From positions 194,157,304 to 194,221,303 of the forward strand of contig OZ005648.1 in NCBI GenBank assembly GCA_963930645.1: a DNA stretch of 64,000 nucleotides, written 5' to 3'. Below the pieces are notes generated by a model. The model saw only the letters and a list, made by a program, of their open reading frames with translations. It ran no database searches and was not told where the DNA came from. The translations under genes were made by a program, and so were the position numbers. Position 1 is the stretch's first letter. Each line of letters starts with the position of its first letter. The DNA comes from Salticus scenicus. Taxonomy: Eukaryota > Arthropoda > Arachnida > Araneae > Salticidae. Positions 12,526-23,156 of this stretch are shown in pieces.

Positions 12526-14569
12526 CACCGCCCTACTAGATCACTCCTCGGCGCCAACGCGCCAACGTCGTGAAAGCGGCCATAACAATCGACGATTTTT
12601 CCGGAATCAAATGCATTGGAAATTAGGGTTAGGGACCCTATATAGAGAGAGACTGGACATTGGCGCGCCGGCTTTTTGACGAAATTCTCCATTTTAGTGC
12701 CAGTTGCTCCATTGCTTACCATTACGTTGAGAAGAAATTTTGATTATTTTACGTCATAATCGAAAAAGAACTTATTTATTACATTTTTACATTGTTGGGA
12801 GATAAATTGCTTTAATTTTGGAATACTTTTGAAAGAAAAAAATGCATAATTATTTATTTTATATCATGCTTTAAATACTTTGAATTCTCTTATTGCATGC
12901 TGTTTTACGTATTTATTTCCTAACATATGAGATAATTACATTATTTATTTGCTAGCTATTAGTTTTTAAGTTCTCTTGGTTGATATATTTAATATGTTAG
13001 ATATTAATGTACTTTTCTGATATATTTTAAATTACATATTTAAAATAACTATATATATATATATTTTTTTTTTTTTTGGTTTTTCACTAGTACGCAAAAT
13101 GTATCAGATTTCTTAAAATAAATTATTAAAAATAAAGAAAATAAGGCGTATATTATTTGTTAACATATGAAATATAAATTTCTTTTAAATAATAATTGCC
13201 ATAATAAATTTTATAAATAATAATTAAATAAGTAATTATTTTTATTTACATAATATTTAAAAGAACTGAAAAAAAAAAAGAAAAAAAAATCAATGAAATA
13301 AGCAAATGTAAATAAAATAAATAAAAACATTTTTTAATTTCTAAGGATATTAGTTAAGATTTTTACAAATTATTATAATAAAATTTTTATCTTTAACATT
13401 TAACTGTCATTATTATTAATAATGCGTAATTGAAATAAATAAAATATGTATTTTTAGCTTGTAAAAATATTACGTAAATACTTTTATAAAATAATAAAAA
13501 ATAATTTCTGTTCTTCTGCCGTAGTTTTACATTTATTCATGAATTACTTCACAAAAACTAAGATTACCATATTTTTGTTAAAAATTTTCTAACTTTTTAT
13601 ATATAGAATGTATGTCCTCAGAAAAAATAAGGTAGAATTACTTTCACTAAGGTAGAATTGCTTTCACAATCAACGTATTTTGCTTAATATAGAAATATAC
13701 AACAAAAAATTCCTCTGTTTTCCGATAGGAATTGAAAAAGTAACCATGTCGAAGGTTAAAACAAAATTCGTTTTTCTTCAAATTCTTTTTCTCTAAGACG
13801 AAAAAAATTACATATTTATATTCTGCATTACCTTCTGCACAAATTTAGCGCAATTTCCTTTCACTTATGTTGTATAGTAAAGCGTCAATCGCGAAGAAAA
13901 AAGCATTACGTTCTACGGGGATCGCTCCGAATTGGCACTAAGATGGCGGACTTTCGGTCAATGTCCAGTCTCTCTCTATATAGGGTCCCTAATTAGGGTT
14001 GGCACACAGCGCCGCCACGGCAGAACTAACTAAGTATTGTATATGAAGCTGCATAAGTTTTTTCCGTTTGCAGAGCATTTAAATTGATTTAATTAAATTT
14101 AAAATGCAGTCTTCCGATACGCAAAAATATATGAATCATAAAAATAATTGTGGCAATAATTTTAAACCAATTCTTTGAAAAATAATAAATGATATTAGTC
14201 GTTTTCTCCTAAATAAAAGATACTCTTCCTTCAATTTTTTGTTTTACTTGAAAGAAATGAAAAAAGGACTAGAAAGAAAGAGAAAAAAAGAAAACAATCG
14301 TTTGAGATTTTTTTTAAAGGAAAAGAAAATTAAGAGGATACAGATCCCTAACCCTTCTTGATGAATAGCAAGGTACACAATAGTACACCATTTTACAAGA
14401 TACAAATACAATGCTTATTTTCACGTTTGTTTACAATTTGAATCGATAAGACAAACTGATTTTCAGGGTTGGCAGCGAGCGCCATCTACTTGATTCCGCG
14501 GCATGCATTGATCTTTGCAGTTTTGTTATGGCCGCTTACGGCGTTGGCGCGTTGGCGCCGAGGAGTGAT
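12526..14569. mobile_element. 2057-bp-type inverted-repeat element, copy 2
   Basis: Same element as in unit 1, displaced by 3532 bp. The left inverted repeat starts at 12526 with TCTATAC before it. The right end is cut after GGAGTGAT and fuses to the third Helitron-like block. The duplication therefore copied an already inserted element. Confidence 0.85.
12631..13990. mobile_element. Nested 1360-bp element, copy 2
   Basis: Identical architecture to copy 1: 32-bp inverted ends at 12631-12662 and 13959-13990, with AATTAGGGTT outside at 12621-12630 and 13991-14000. The conserved spacing shows it was carried along by the segmental duplication and did not insert separately. Confidence 0.85.
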
Positions 14570-15184
14570 TATATAAATGCGAAAGTTTGGATGGATGGAT
14601 GTTTGTTACTCAATCACGCCACAACGGCTAAACGGTTCTGGATGAAATTTGGTACAGAGATGTAGAATAGTCTGGAATAGAACATAGGCTACTATTTATA
14701 CCGAAAATTTGATTAGATTAAAAAAAAAAAAAAAACGGTAATTTTGAAAATAATAAACCGGTAATTGACTTAATAAAAGCCATTTAAATTTTTAATTGTT
14801 GCCAAAAAAGTTTACGAGGTATTTTTATTTATTTATTTTTCAACATAAAATGAAATATGCTTTCACGCGAAAAATAAAAAATTACTAAATAATAAATTGG
14901 TCGATGAGAAAATGACACTTTATAATTTTAAAATAAAATAGTAATATTACAAATCTAAGATATTTCTTCTGAATTTTATTTCATAGCATTTTTTTATATA
15001 CCTCAACTTCAGATTTTTTTTTTTTTTTTTTTTTTTTTTGAGTACGGCGGATGAACACGCTTGGCATAAAAGCTAATTCATCATTATATTAAAGGTATTT
15101 TGTTATTGATAATTCTGGACATTTTTTTTAATTTTGATGCTGAAGTAGATCGGACATTTTTCGCGAAGGAAAAGATAGAAAGAA
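14570..15184 (+). repeat. Start of tandem unit 3 (Helitron-like 5' block)
   Basis: The third copy of the Helitron 5' block starts at TATAAATGCGAAAG and lacks the first bases including the TC. It continues through the poly-A and poly-T tracts seen in units 1 and 2. It is slightly more diverged (for example near 14889) and lacks the 53-bp insert. Confidence 0.85.
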
Positions 15185-15965
15185 ATACGCAAGCGAAGTG
15201 ATGACGTCACTGGCCGTTCGTGGATGCAAGAAAAATATTTCCTATGTTAAACGCCCATTGGATTTTTTGTAAAAAATTATTAAAAATCGAGGAAAATTAT
15301 TTCTCGATTTTAATCCCCATATTTAGGTATAGATATGTATTAGTTATCATGGCTATGCGTTAGATTAAGTTATTTTTGTTGTAAAATTGACAAAATTTGA
15401 ATTTTTAATTTCAAAACTCCAGAAAAAAAATGGCAAACTTCCATATTCGATTGAAAACACAAACATTTCATTTCAAAGGATGATATTTGCACAATAAATA
15501 TCCAACTAATATACTAATTAAAAGGAAAGTGATAAATATTCTATCATAATTTGATGTCAAATTTGTTTTCAAATGTCTAAATAAAGTGTCTGATAAAGAT
15601 ACTAATATGTTGCAGCGGAATAGATTTGATATCGGTCATCCTTTGCAGAAAAAAAAAAAAAAATATCGCCAAATTATCTGGCAAACATATTTTAATTCCT
15701 TTCAAAAATCATAGTTATTTTAACAACTTATATTAAGATAGTAATGAATAATATGAAACAATATTTCGTACTATGCATATTACGAAAATATGCATCTGGC
15801 GTGTATATTTTCGTATTACGTGTTTGATCCCCAAATACAATAAGCGCCAAGAACGACAGAGTTTTGAAATTTAAAATTAAAATGTTGTCAATTTGACAGC
15901 AAAATAACTCAATCTAACACATGCACATTATCAGTAATTGCATATATAAATTTTATTACGTTATC

Positions 15966-16004
<39 letters not shown>

Positions 16005-16146
16005 CAAATATGGGGATTAAAATCGGGAAATAATTTTCCCCGATTTTTAATAATTTTTTACAAAAAATCCAATGGGCGATTAACATAGGAAATCAAATTT
16101 CTTGCATCCACGGACGGTCAGTGACGTCACACTTCTCTTGCGTATA
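15185..16146 (+). mobile_element. Complete GACGTC fold-back element
   Basis: The only copy in the array with both arms. The left arm (15185 to about 15425) and right arm (about 15855-16146) are inverted copies with outer ends TACGCAAG.GAAGTG and a palindromic TGACGTCA (15202-15209, 16122-16129). A (TA)n run at about 15970-16001 interrupts the right arm. No coding capacity. Related copies are at 48029-48717, at 5250-5890 (half), and truncated in units 1 and 2. Confidence 0.85.
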
Positions 16147-16433
16147 GGAACAATAATCGCATAAATTCTATTTTGGTCTAAAACGGCAACAAAAATTCAG
16201 CATTAAGGCTGTACCATGATCAAGTTTACACATTAATTTATTTATTTAGTTTTCTATATACCAACTACTATTAACTAAGCATGAAGTATATAAAATACTC
16301 TTACCAGACAAATGTCGTCAGTTTTTCTTATTAAATTATTGAGCTTATTCCACGTGTGTAAATATTGTCCATTTATAAATATTATTTTTTATCCCCATGT
16401 ATATCGTAATAGAGCATTTCCTCGTGACGTCTG

Positions 16434-16529
16434 GTGGTTGGCAAAAAAGCGCGCTCGACTTTCCCGCGCAATTTACTATATTGGTGATCCTCCATCGCTA
16501 TGCTTTTCCCAAGCCTTTTTGCCAACCAC
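16434..16529. mobile_element. 96-bp hairpin MITE
   Basis: GTGGTTGGCAAAAA at 16434-16447 is inverted at 16516-16529, enclosing a loop with GC-rich GCGCGC. It is a compact non-coding hairpin, too short to classify. Confidence 0.55.
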
Positions 16530-16838
16530 TCATAAAAGTTGAGATGTTTGTTTACAAACAAGGAACTGCCCTATTGGACCACGTTAAAGAAATATTATAT
16601 AGATAAGTAGAAAGCATCACACGTTCAATATTTTTGGTTAATTACTATTCTCATTTTTAACTTTTTATTTCACTTTGTCATTTAACGTGCGTTTTCTTAC
16701 TTTTTTGAATTATAATTTACTTTTTATTTGTTAGTAGTTTTAATTCTTTTGATTTGTTATTATTTCATAGTAGTACTTTGTTTTTAGTTCCCTTTTAAGG
16801 GTTTTATTATTATTATTATTATTTGATAGTTTTTCGAA

Positions 16839-17261
16839 ATGCCCGGGAAACGCAAATCTAATCTTTCCAACAGAAATAATAAAGCTCGGGCTATGAAAGT
16901 AGCTAGAAGTCAAGAGACGAGTTGTATCACAGAGCTGGGTATTAATATTATAAAATGTACCATTATTACAGGAACTGCTAAAGGAGACAGCGTTTTGATT
17001 CCCCGCATACCTATTATTCCCAACAAGTTGCCATTTTATTTCAAGAGATTGCAATTTCCATTGAAATTGGCTTTTACAATGACGATCAACAAATCCCAGG
17101 GGCAAACCTTAAAAGTGGCAGGCATTCATTTAGGAACTCCATGCTTCTCACACGGTCAATTATATGTTGGTTGTTCACGTGTTTCAAGTGCCCAGAACTT
17201 GCATGTGTTGACGGAAAATAATAAGTCATTTAATGTTGTATACAGATCGGTATTAAAATAA
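16839..17261 (+). pseudogene. Helitron Rep/helicase, internally deleted (140 aa)
   Basis: Helitron replicases combine an HUH nickase with a Pif1-like helicase and drive rolling-circle transposition. This frame keeps only a basic N-terminus (MPGKRKSNLSNRNNKARAMK, residues 1-20) and, from about residue 28, the helicase C-terminus. Residues 81-91 (MTINKSQGQTL) and 106-115 (GQLYVGCSRV) match the last conserved Pif1/RecD-type motifs. Intact proteins exceed 1000 residues. The nickase domain, Walker A and Walker B are all absent, so no transposase activity is expected. The join keeps an open frame from ATG to stop. It lies about 190 bp before the Helitron-like 3' terminus, as a Helitron coding end should. 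The superfamily assignment is strong; whether the fused frame is expressed is unknown. Confidence 0.85.
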
Positions 17262-17440
17262 AAATAAATTGTATATTTTTCCCGTAGATCTTTCAATGAG
17301 TTACAAATTTTTTTTAGTATACTTTATCAGACTCTATTTTGCACAGCACCACAATGATAAGGTTTCATTACATTACATATTATGATCATACCGTCAGTTC
17401 CCACACATACACATCAAAATTTCTACGTGAACGAAGGCGC

Positions 17441-17453
17441 GGGTAACAGCTAG
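17441..17453 (+). other. Helitron-like 3' terminus
   Basis: GGTAACAGCTAG follows a GC-rich stretch (GAAGGCGCG). CTAG at the end, followed by T, fits the Helitron CTRR rule. A (TA)n run starts immediately downstream. The preceding hairpin is weak. Confidence 0.6.
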
Positions 17454-19378
17454 TATATATATATATATATATATTATGCCACGAAAAAAAAAGAACAGAA
17501 ATATAATTCCACGCATGTCAAATATACAATCACTTTCAAATTCCATTACCAGGTATCTTTCATTCGAATAATATTATTTTGATTGATATAGAATATCCAA
17601 GCACTACACATTTTATAGAAAATGTGCAAAATTCATAAAATTTTGCATTTCAAGGAAACAATTATTTACACACAAAAATAACAAAAGAAAAGGTACTCTT
17701 ATTAATGAAAAGATTTAATAGTATATAAACCAGAAAAATCAATACATTTTTTTGTTCTTTTAAATGGAATATGGAAAAACCTTTTTAAAATTTATTTCTC
17801 AAATTCTAATTTGCTAAATAATAATATATATATATAGAGAGAGATTTTAATGATATGTCTCAATCTTACAATGCCCAATTAAAATAATTAGTTTTTTTTT
17901 TACAAAATGTGGGTTTTCCAATTAATTGCAAAATATAACAAAGTATTATATCTATTGTATATTCCAATAATTAGATAAAAGTTTTAGGAAATATTTAATT
18001 TAATGGAAATTTGAACTGTCTGCTAATTAAATGTATTTAATTTGATCATAAAAATTATGAACTTTTGGCAATCAGTAATAGATATATATTTTCTCTATTA
18101 AAAGAAGTAAGCAATAAAAAATAATTTCCATTTTAATGAATTAATCTACTCTTAAATCCACGCAAAAGAAAAAAAAAATGCAATGATTAGAATTTTATTT
18201 GACAAACGTAATGAAAATAGCTTTTCAATATAAAAAAGTAAAAATAAATCGTTTAATTAATAGTCAACGGCGGTATCATTGTTTACGCAGTCGATTAAAT
18301 CCAATTAAACGACCTTTTTGTTTTTAACAGTAATGATAAAAAGTTAAATGACTCGTTTATTTAGGAAAGATAAAAATAAATTACATTTTACTTCTCTGTT
18401 TTTTTTTTTTTTTTTTTCCATTCATTATTTAATCTTCTGCTTGTAGTTGCAGCCATTGATTACATGCCTGACTACAAAAAAGATAAGACATTAATTATTT
18501 TATTTTATTTTATTTTATTTTATCTCATAGGGATAAAAATTATGAAAAACCACGAAATTTCAAGTAAAAATACTTCATTATTCTATGTAAAACATTATAG
18601 TTTGAGTAACATCTAGATATTACACTTAACAATTTAATTAAAATACACATGCTTATAGCAGTTTGTTAGATTTTAATGTTTTTAATTTTTTCCCACTGGA
18701 ACATAATTAAAATAGCAATTCGTGTCCTTCGATAATTTGTGAGAATATGAGTCTGTATTCTTCGTTTTGAAAATTAATAATAAAAAAGAAACCTCATTAG
18801 CTTAGTCATTTTTTTTTAAATCCTATTAATTAGTATTTTAATATTAAAATACTTTTTAATGTTTGCGTTCCAATATACTGTAAGCTAGTTCTAAATGTTC
18901 TAGGTCATTTATAGAAATAACATGAATTTGCTTTTATATGAGAGCAAATAATTATGTAGTCATGTTTATTGTTAGATATTTTAAATAATGTGCATTTTCT
19001 ATCATATTTTTTTTCTTCTTATCACTATTGTATTATATAGATGACTATTATTCGCATCAAAAGATAATAACATTTATTTATATTTTTATCTTTTACAAAG
19101 TACTCAGCAATATATAAAACAAAAATTGCAAAATAAAATTTGATAATGCTAATTAAGTTACGGAATAATCTATATCGAGAGTTAATTTTTTACCTTCAAG
19201 TTAATTAAATGATCAGTTTAAGTTTGGAAGCTGAAAAATGTTATTTAATCAAATCTAGGATTTTGGCACAACGAGCCCTTGGTCTACCAAAATATATCCC
19301 GGTCAATTCCTAACCGACATATTATGCACACGAAAAATATAATTATTGTATTAATAGCAGGAGACTTAGCGTTGGAAT
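17454..19378. other. A+T-rich sequence, nothing recognised
   Basis: Long A+T-rich stretch with poly-T near 18400 and TTTTA repeats near 18505-18530. No open frame of interest and no inverted or tandem repeat found. Confidence 0.5.
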
Positions 19379-19443
19379 ATTAAAACAGGAATGAACTACT
19401 ACGTCAGAAACGCCAAAGAAAAATTATTGAGGTGCATACAGCT

Positions 19444-19474
19444 GTTTCGGTAGCCTAAAGCGTTCCGTCATCAG
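19444..19474 (-). ncRNA. Hammerhead-like motif, left pseudo-LTR
   Basis: On the minus strand the pseudo-LTR reads CTGATGA, a short putative stem-loop, then GAAAC, followed by the self-complementary ACAGCTGT. This is the mirror of the motif in the right arm at 20108-20138. One base in stem II differs from the right copy and weakens the pairing. Confidence 0.4.
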
Positions 19475-19683
19475 TGCAAAAAAGAATTCTGAATCTGGAG
19501 AAGTACTCGTATATATAGGAGAGGGACCGGATTTAGTTCAACCAATAGGATTACGGAAGAGGTGGGGAGTGTGGCCAATAGGAATTAAGGAATGTGTAGC
19601 TGTGTAAACAGTAGAAAAATCAAGGAAATGTGGACTGAATGTAAAATTTCCAACAATAAGACAAATAGGGAACAGCGAAATAA

Positions 19684-20031
19684 CAATTTACGAGTCTTAA
19701 ATTTCGTGTAAAAGAACATATGAATTACGTCCGCAAACAAGAAACCAATAAATCGGCTATTTCTAAACATTGCTGGGAGGAAAATCATAATTTTAAATTT
19801 AATTCAGCTAAAATAATTTGCAGACCTAAATCCATTCATGAACTCGATTTCTTTGAAGCTTTTCATATTTATAAAAATTTTAAAAACCTTGTAAACTGTG
19901 ATTTCGCTGTTCCCTATTTGTCTGATTGTTGGAAATTTTACATTCAGTCCACATTTCCTAAATTTTTCTACTGTTTACACAGCTACACATTCCTTAATTC
20001 CTATTGGCCACACTCCCCACCTCTTCCGTAA
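19684..20031 (+). pseudogene. Penelope-like polyprotein tail, GIY-YIG-like region
   Basis: The frame is open from 19684, just after a TAA, and contains LKFRVKEHMNYVRKQETNKS, then AISKHCWEENHNF, then an acidic-basic stretch with ELDFFEAFHIYKN (19840-19878). A basic KEH block, then SAI..H, then a conserved Glu in an E-x-x-x-I-x-K context is the C-terminal half of the GIY-YIG nuclease as found at the end of Penelope-like polyproteins. The GIY and YIG strands and the whole reverse transcriptase are missing. The last 40 or so codons run into the right pseudo-LTR. It cannot encode an active nuclease. Assignment is by recognition of the motif series, without a database search. Confidence 0.7.
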
Positions 20032-20107
20032 TCCTATTGGTTGAACTAAATCCGGTCCCTCTCCTATATATACGAGTACTTCTCCAGATTCAGAATTCTT
20101 TTTTGCA

Positions 20108-20138
20108 CTGATGACGGTACGCTTTAGGCTACCGAAAC
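20108..20138 (+). ncRNA. Hammerhead-like motif, right pseudo-LTR
   Basis: CTGATGA (20108-20114) and GAAAC (20134-20138) are the two invariant hammerhead boxes. Between them GGTA-GC can pair with GC-TACC around a TTTAG loop, with one bulged C and one unpaired C after CTGATGA. After GAA comes ACAGCTGT, which is self-complementary and would give the tiny stem III typical of dimer-active retroelement hammerheads, then A at the cleavage position. TGCA before CTGATGA can pair with TGCA after that A as stem I. Penelope-like elements are known to carry hammerheads in their pseudo-LTRs. The unpaired C is the main weakness. Confidence 0.45.
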
Positions 20139-20203
20139 AGCTGTATGCACCTCAATAATTTTTCTTTGGCGTTTCTGACGTAGTAGTTCATTCCTGTTTT
20201 AAT

Positions 20204-20539
20204 AATTATTGTATACTGCATTTTAAGAGACAACAGATTTTATCCCATGTCAAAGACATGTTTTACGCTAAATAAAACAATACTTCGAATTAATGACCAA
20301 TTTATTATGATTTTAAAAATATCTACACTCTATAACAAAAAAAAAAAAAAAAAAAAAAAACGACGCACCAAGAAGGAATTATCCGAATGGGACAAAAATT
20401 GGTAGAGGTGATGCACATGTGGAGAAAATTAATTGATTACAGTTTCAGAAAATTTGAAGGATTTAATCAAGAGAAAGTGCCTCAGAAACTGAACAAGTCA
20501 ATTACGCGTTGGTCCACTTCTGGCCAGTTCTGAAAGAAT
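20204..20539. other. A+T-rich spacer
   Basis: Non-coding DNA with a poly-A tract at about 20338-20360. Nothing else recognised. Confidence 0.5.
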
Positions 20540-21080
20540 TTGCACATTAGGTGTCTAGATTGGTTACAGAAAAACCTTTTTCTGCGATTTTGGAGTTTTA
20601 AACTTTTAAGAGGGGAGAGAGAAAAATCAATTTTCGGGGAGGAATGGTGCAAATTCTGGATTTTTGAGTGGAAATTTGCCAAAAATATCACAAAGACGTT
20701 GAAAACAGTCATGCGTATTCTTTATGATATTTTCAAAAACCCATTTTAATTTTTTAATGTGATTTTCGTTTTTTTTTTAGGGGGGGGGGGGGTTACGAGG
20801 GGTCGAAGCTAAGACCTAACTTTTAGCGCTAAATTTGTCCTGGAAAATCTATGGAAGTTGCGGTCATGAATTCTACTTAATGTAATTGCGGTACTTAAAT
20901 TCTCTATATGTATCCAACACTTACTGTAACGGGATTTTACAAAATTCCTCCATTTCCCCCCCTTGGGGTCAGAAGACAATAAACATGTTTCCATGATCTA
21001 ACCTTGATCCAAATTATTCCACAATAAGAAGAGATTTTTGTGTGGATTGGTTTAATAGGCACCATAAAAGGATTTTTAAA
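20540..21080 (+). repeat. Diverged repeat, arm A (forward)
   Basis: Runs parallel to arm C (23480-24000). Both contain a block ending GATTTTTGAGTGG or GGAATTTTTGAGTAG, then a poly-A or G-rich tract, then a block with CAGTAACGG or CTGTAACGG followed by TTTTAC and CCCCCTTGG. Similarity is interrupted but collinear over about 500 bp. No coding capacity. Confidence 0.65.
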
Positions 21081-21136
21081 AATTTTCTGCTAAAGTTCGT
21101 GAATTTCGTTGTATAAAGAACGCACGTCGTAGTCCA

Positions 21137-21287
21137 ATGTCTTCTGAAGGTATCCGGGCCATGAATAAGAGATTTCAAGGGACGAGGACAAATTTAGCTA
21201 TGACAAATTTAGGGTCTGTGGTCACAAATTTACAATCTCGAAAAGGGTGGGAGTTAAATTTGCCCCATCGTAAAATGCCCCCCCCCC

Positions 21288-21318
<31 letters not shown>

Positions 21319-21520
21319 GAAAATCACAAAAAAAGAAAAGCCTTTTTGAAAATATCCTAAAATAGACTTGCGGCTGTTTTCAGCATCTTTGCACCATTTT
21401 TGGTTCTACTCAAGTATTCCGGATACTGAGAAAATTTCCCCCAAAATACCAATTTCCCCATTTCTTCGAAAATTCAAAAATCGGAGATTTTTTTTATCTT
21501 GTGAAATCTAGTCTTTTCAT

Positions 21521-21564
<44 letters not shown>

Positions 21565-21890
21565 TGTGTGTGTGAAGTAATTTAGAGCCGAGTTATGCTT
21601 ACAAACATGTTTTTGCCTCCTCCCATATAGCGCAGAATGTTTCATAGGTTACAAAAAGCTTAAAATCTTTCAGTATCGTTACATACTTAATTATGCTCTT
21701 TGATACATTTCTGAAACTTTCACCTTTTTCGATGTTCTTTCTGTTAAGTGACTGAAGCGTTTCTGTTACGTATCCGATTTTTTCTCACATTCGCAGACAT
21801 TTCTACATTTTTTAAACTAATCGGAAAGCAAACTAATCGTTTCGAAACGTTTCTGAAATATTTACAAAGTTTTGATGTTATATGATTGTT
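21137..21890 (-). repeat. Diverged repeat, arm B (inverted)
   Basis: Inverted relative to arm C at 23155-23810. Matching blocks include TGTGGTCACAAATTTAC (near 21219) against its complement near 23770, TTTGCCCCATC, and a long block around CATTTCTACATTTTT with CGTTTCGAAACGTTTC (about 21640-21880 against 23155-23400). Poly-A, poly-T and GT microsatellites interrupt it. Together with arm C it forms an imperfect inverted repeat around the dead transposase. Confidence 0.75.
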
Positions 21891-21975
21891 TAGTTATTGG
21901 TACATTTATTACTGTGTAGGCTATCTCATAGGAGGGAATGAGGGGAATTTTGTAAAATCCCATTACTATAAATGT

Positions 21976-23156
21976 CTGATATACAGGGGGGTTATAATTA
22001 AACTTCCCCTATAAACAGCATCCTACAGCGCAAAGGGGTGAACAGAATGCAAAAAAATTTGGTATATAGACTCTACACGAGATGCGCGCACGGAATTTCG
22101 AAAAAAATATAGTTTCAAATTTTCCAGTGGGTGCCTTTTCAGGAAAAATATTAAATTTAACACAATAAACGACCAAAATGGAACACAGAAAAAATATTAA
22201 CATTTATTGACTATTTATAATCACCTTGTCATTGATGCACAAGAGTAGCAGTTGTCAATCGTATCCAGGAAGATATAGGGAAAGGTGCTCCATGTGACCA
22301 CCCTCAATCACCTGCAAAATGTCAAGTCGATGAACAGTGTGTTCAACCGCAGATAGTAACTGATCAGCTGTGATGCTTCGCACATGAAGCGTTATTGAGC
22401 TCTTTAAGTCATTCAACGTCGCAACACATCCACGATACATCATACGTTTAAGTGGCCCCATAACCAGAAATCGCACGGATTTAGATTCGGCAAACGTGGT
22501 GGCCATGGATTGCGAAGGATGCGACTAATAACGCGTTCGTCTGTGAAGTGTTGGAGCAATAGCGCCTTCATGGACTCATCGATATGTGGGAGCGCACCAT
22601 CCTGCGTGAAAATGGTCTATGTAAGGACCCGCTTTTGCTGTAGTTGCGGCACAACAAACGTCTGCAGCATGTCATGGTACCGACGGCCCGTAACGGAACA
22701 TGTGACAGGACCACGTGTAGTTATTTCCTCAAAGAAGAATGGTCCAAGAATGAATGTCGCCGTGAATCCACACCAGGCAGTCACCTTTAGAGAACGCAGG
22801 GAAATTTCAGTGTGCATCGGCGGATTTTCCTTAGACCAAATGTGGCAATTCTGTGTGTTCACTGTTTCACTGAGGTAGAAATGAGCCTCATCGCTACACG
22901 GAATATTCCAAGGCCAGGGCAGATCAACAGTCATTCTGTTGAGAATACTGACTGCGAACGAGAGACGTTGTGTCTTGACCCTATCATGCAGCTCTTGGGT
23001 ATGGTGGATCTTGTATGGAAAGTAATGCATTATGTTTCAGAGCACTTTTCAGATGGTGCTGTATGAATAGCCTGTCTGTCGAAAAATTGCACGCGCGCTA
23101 CTGCCCCAATCTCTGATGTCTGTGACTGGGTGTCAACAACTGTCTTGACTGTCTTG
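21976..23156 (-). mobile_element. Truncated Tc1/mariner-superfamily element
   Basis: The left boundary is near CAGGGGGGTTATAATTAAAC (21984), a likely 3' terminal inverted repeat for a minus-strand element. The matching 5' end is not present before arm C starts at about 23155, so the element is truncated at its 5' side. Its body is the transposase pseudogene. Confidence 0.65.
22257..23096 (-). pseudogene. Tc1/mariner-superfamily transposase, broken
   Basis: Reading the minus strand, a helix-turn-helix-like start (ARAIFRQTGYSYS, about 23090-23050) contains two TGA stops. An open 137-codon stretch follows (23030-22620) with the first catalytic Asp in SDEAHF (residue 47), then WSKENPP and WCGFTATFILGPFFFE. 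After an in-frame TAG at 22617-22619 come TQDGALPHI (second Asp) and NLNPCDFWLWG (third Asp). A frameshift near 22455 precedes the last stretch ending GGHMEHLSLYLPGYD. I count 42 residues between the second and third Asp, longer than classical mariner. The set of motifs is characteristic of DDE transposases, which cut and paste DNA at inverted repeats. At least three stops and one frameshift make it dead. Confidence 0.85.

Larger units (their letters stand above)
11051..14569 (+). repeat. Tandem unit 2 (3519 bp)
   Basis: Second unit, nearly identical to unit 1. It carries an extra 53-bp micro-MITE at 11460-11512. Its inverted-repeat element lacks the last bases: the sequence passes from GGAGTGAT directly into TATAAATGCGAAAG, about 25 bp shorter than the unit 1/unit 2 junction. 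High similarity over 3.5 kb implies a recent duplication. Confidence 0.9.
7582..17453 (+). mobile_element. Helitron-derived composite with tandem array
   Basis: The left end reads A|TCTATACTAATATA, followed by a conserved block with GCGAAAGTTTGGATGGATGG and ACTCAATCACGCCACAACGG. The right end reads GGTAACAGCTAG|T at 17441-17454. TC at the 5' end, CTAG at the 3' end and insertion between A and T without target duplication are the established Helitron hallmarks. The 5' block occurs three times (7594, 11063, 14571). The 3' end and the coding remnant occur only once, next to the third copy. The simplest reading is one non-autonomous Helitron whose 5' part was tandemly amplified with its inserted elements. 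Confidence 0.65.
19379..20203 (+). mobile_element. Penelope-like element fragment with inverted pseudo-LTRs
   Basis: Two arms of about 311 bp (19379-19689 and 19893-20203) are inverted copies, well conserved apart from scattered substitutions. They enclose the C-terminal coding end of a Penelope-like element. Penelope-like elements characteristically have pseudo-LTRs that may be direct or inverted, and a C-terminal GIY-YIG endonuclease. The reverse transcriptase is absent, so this is a 5'-truncated relic. AATTATTGTAT occurs on both sides (19341 and 20203) and may record the insertion, but the left copy is separated from the arm by about 27 bp. Confidence 0.75.

Noticed and set aside
19720..19720. 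ATG at 19720 as the true start of the Penelope tail
   Set aside because: Homologous-looking residues (KFRVKEH) lie upstream of it in the same frame, so it is an internal Met of a truncated polyprotein.
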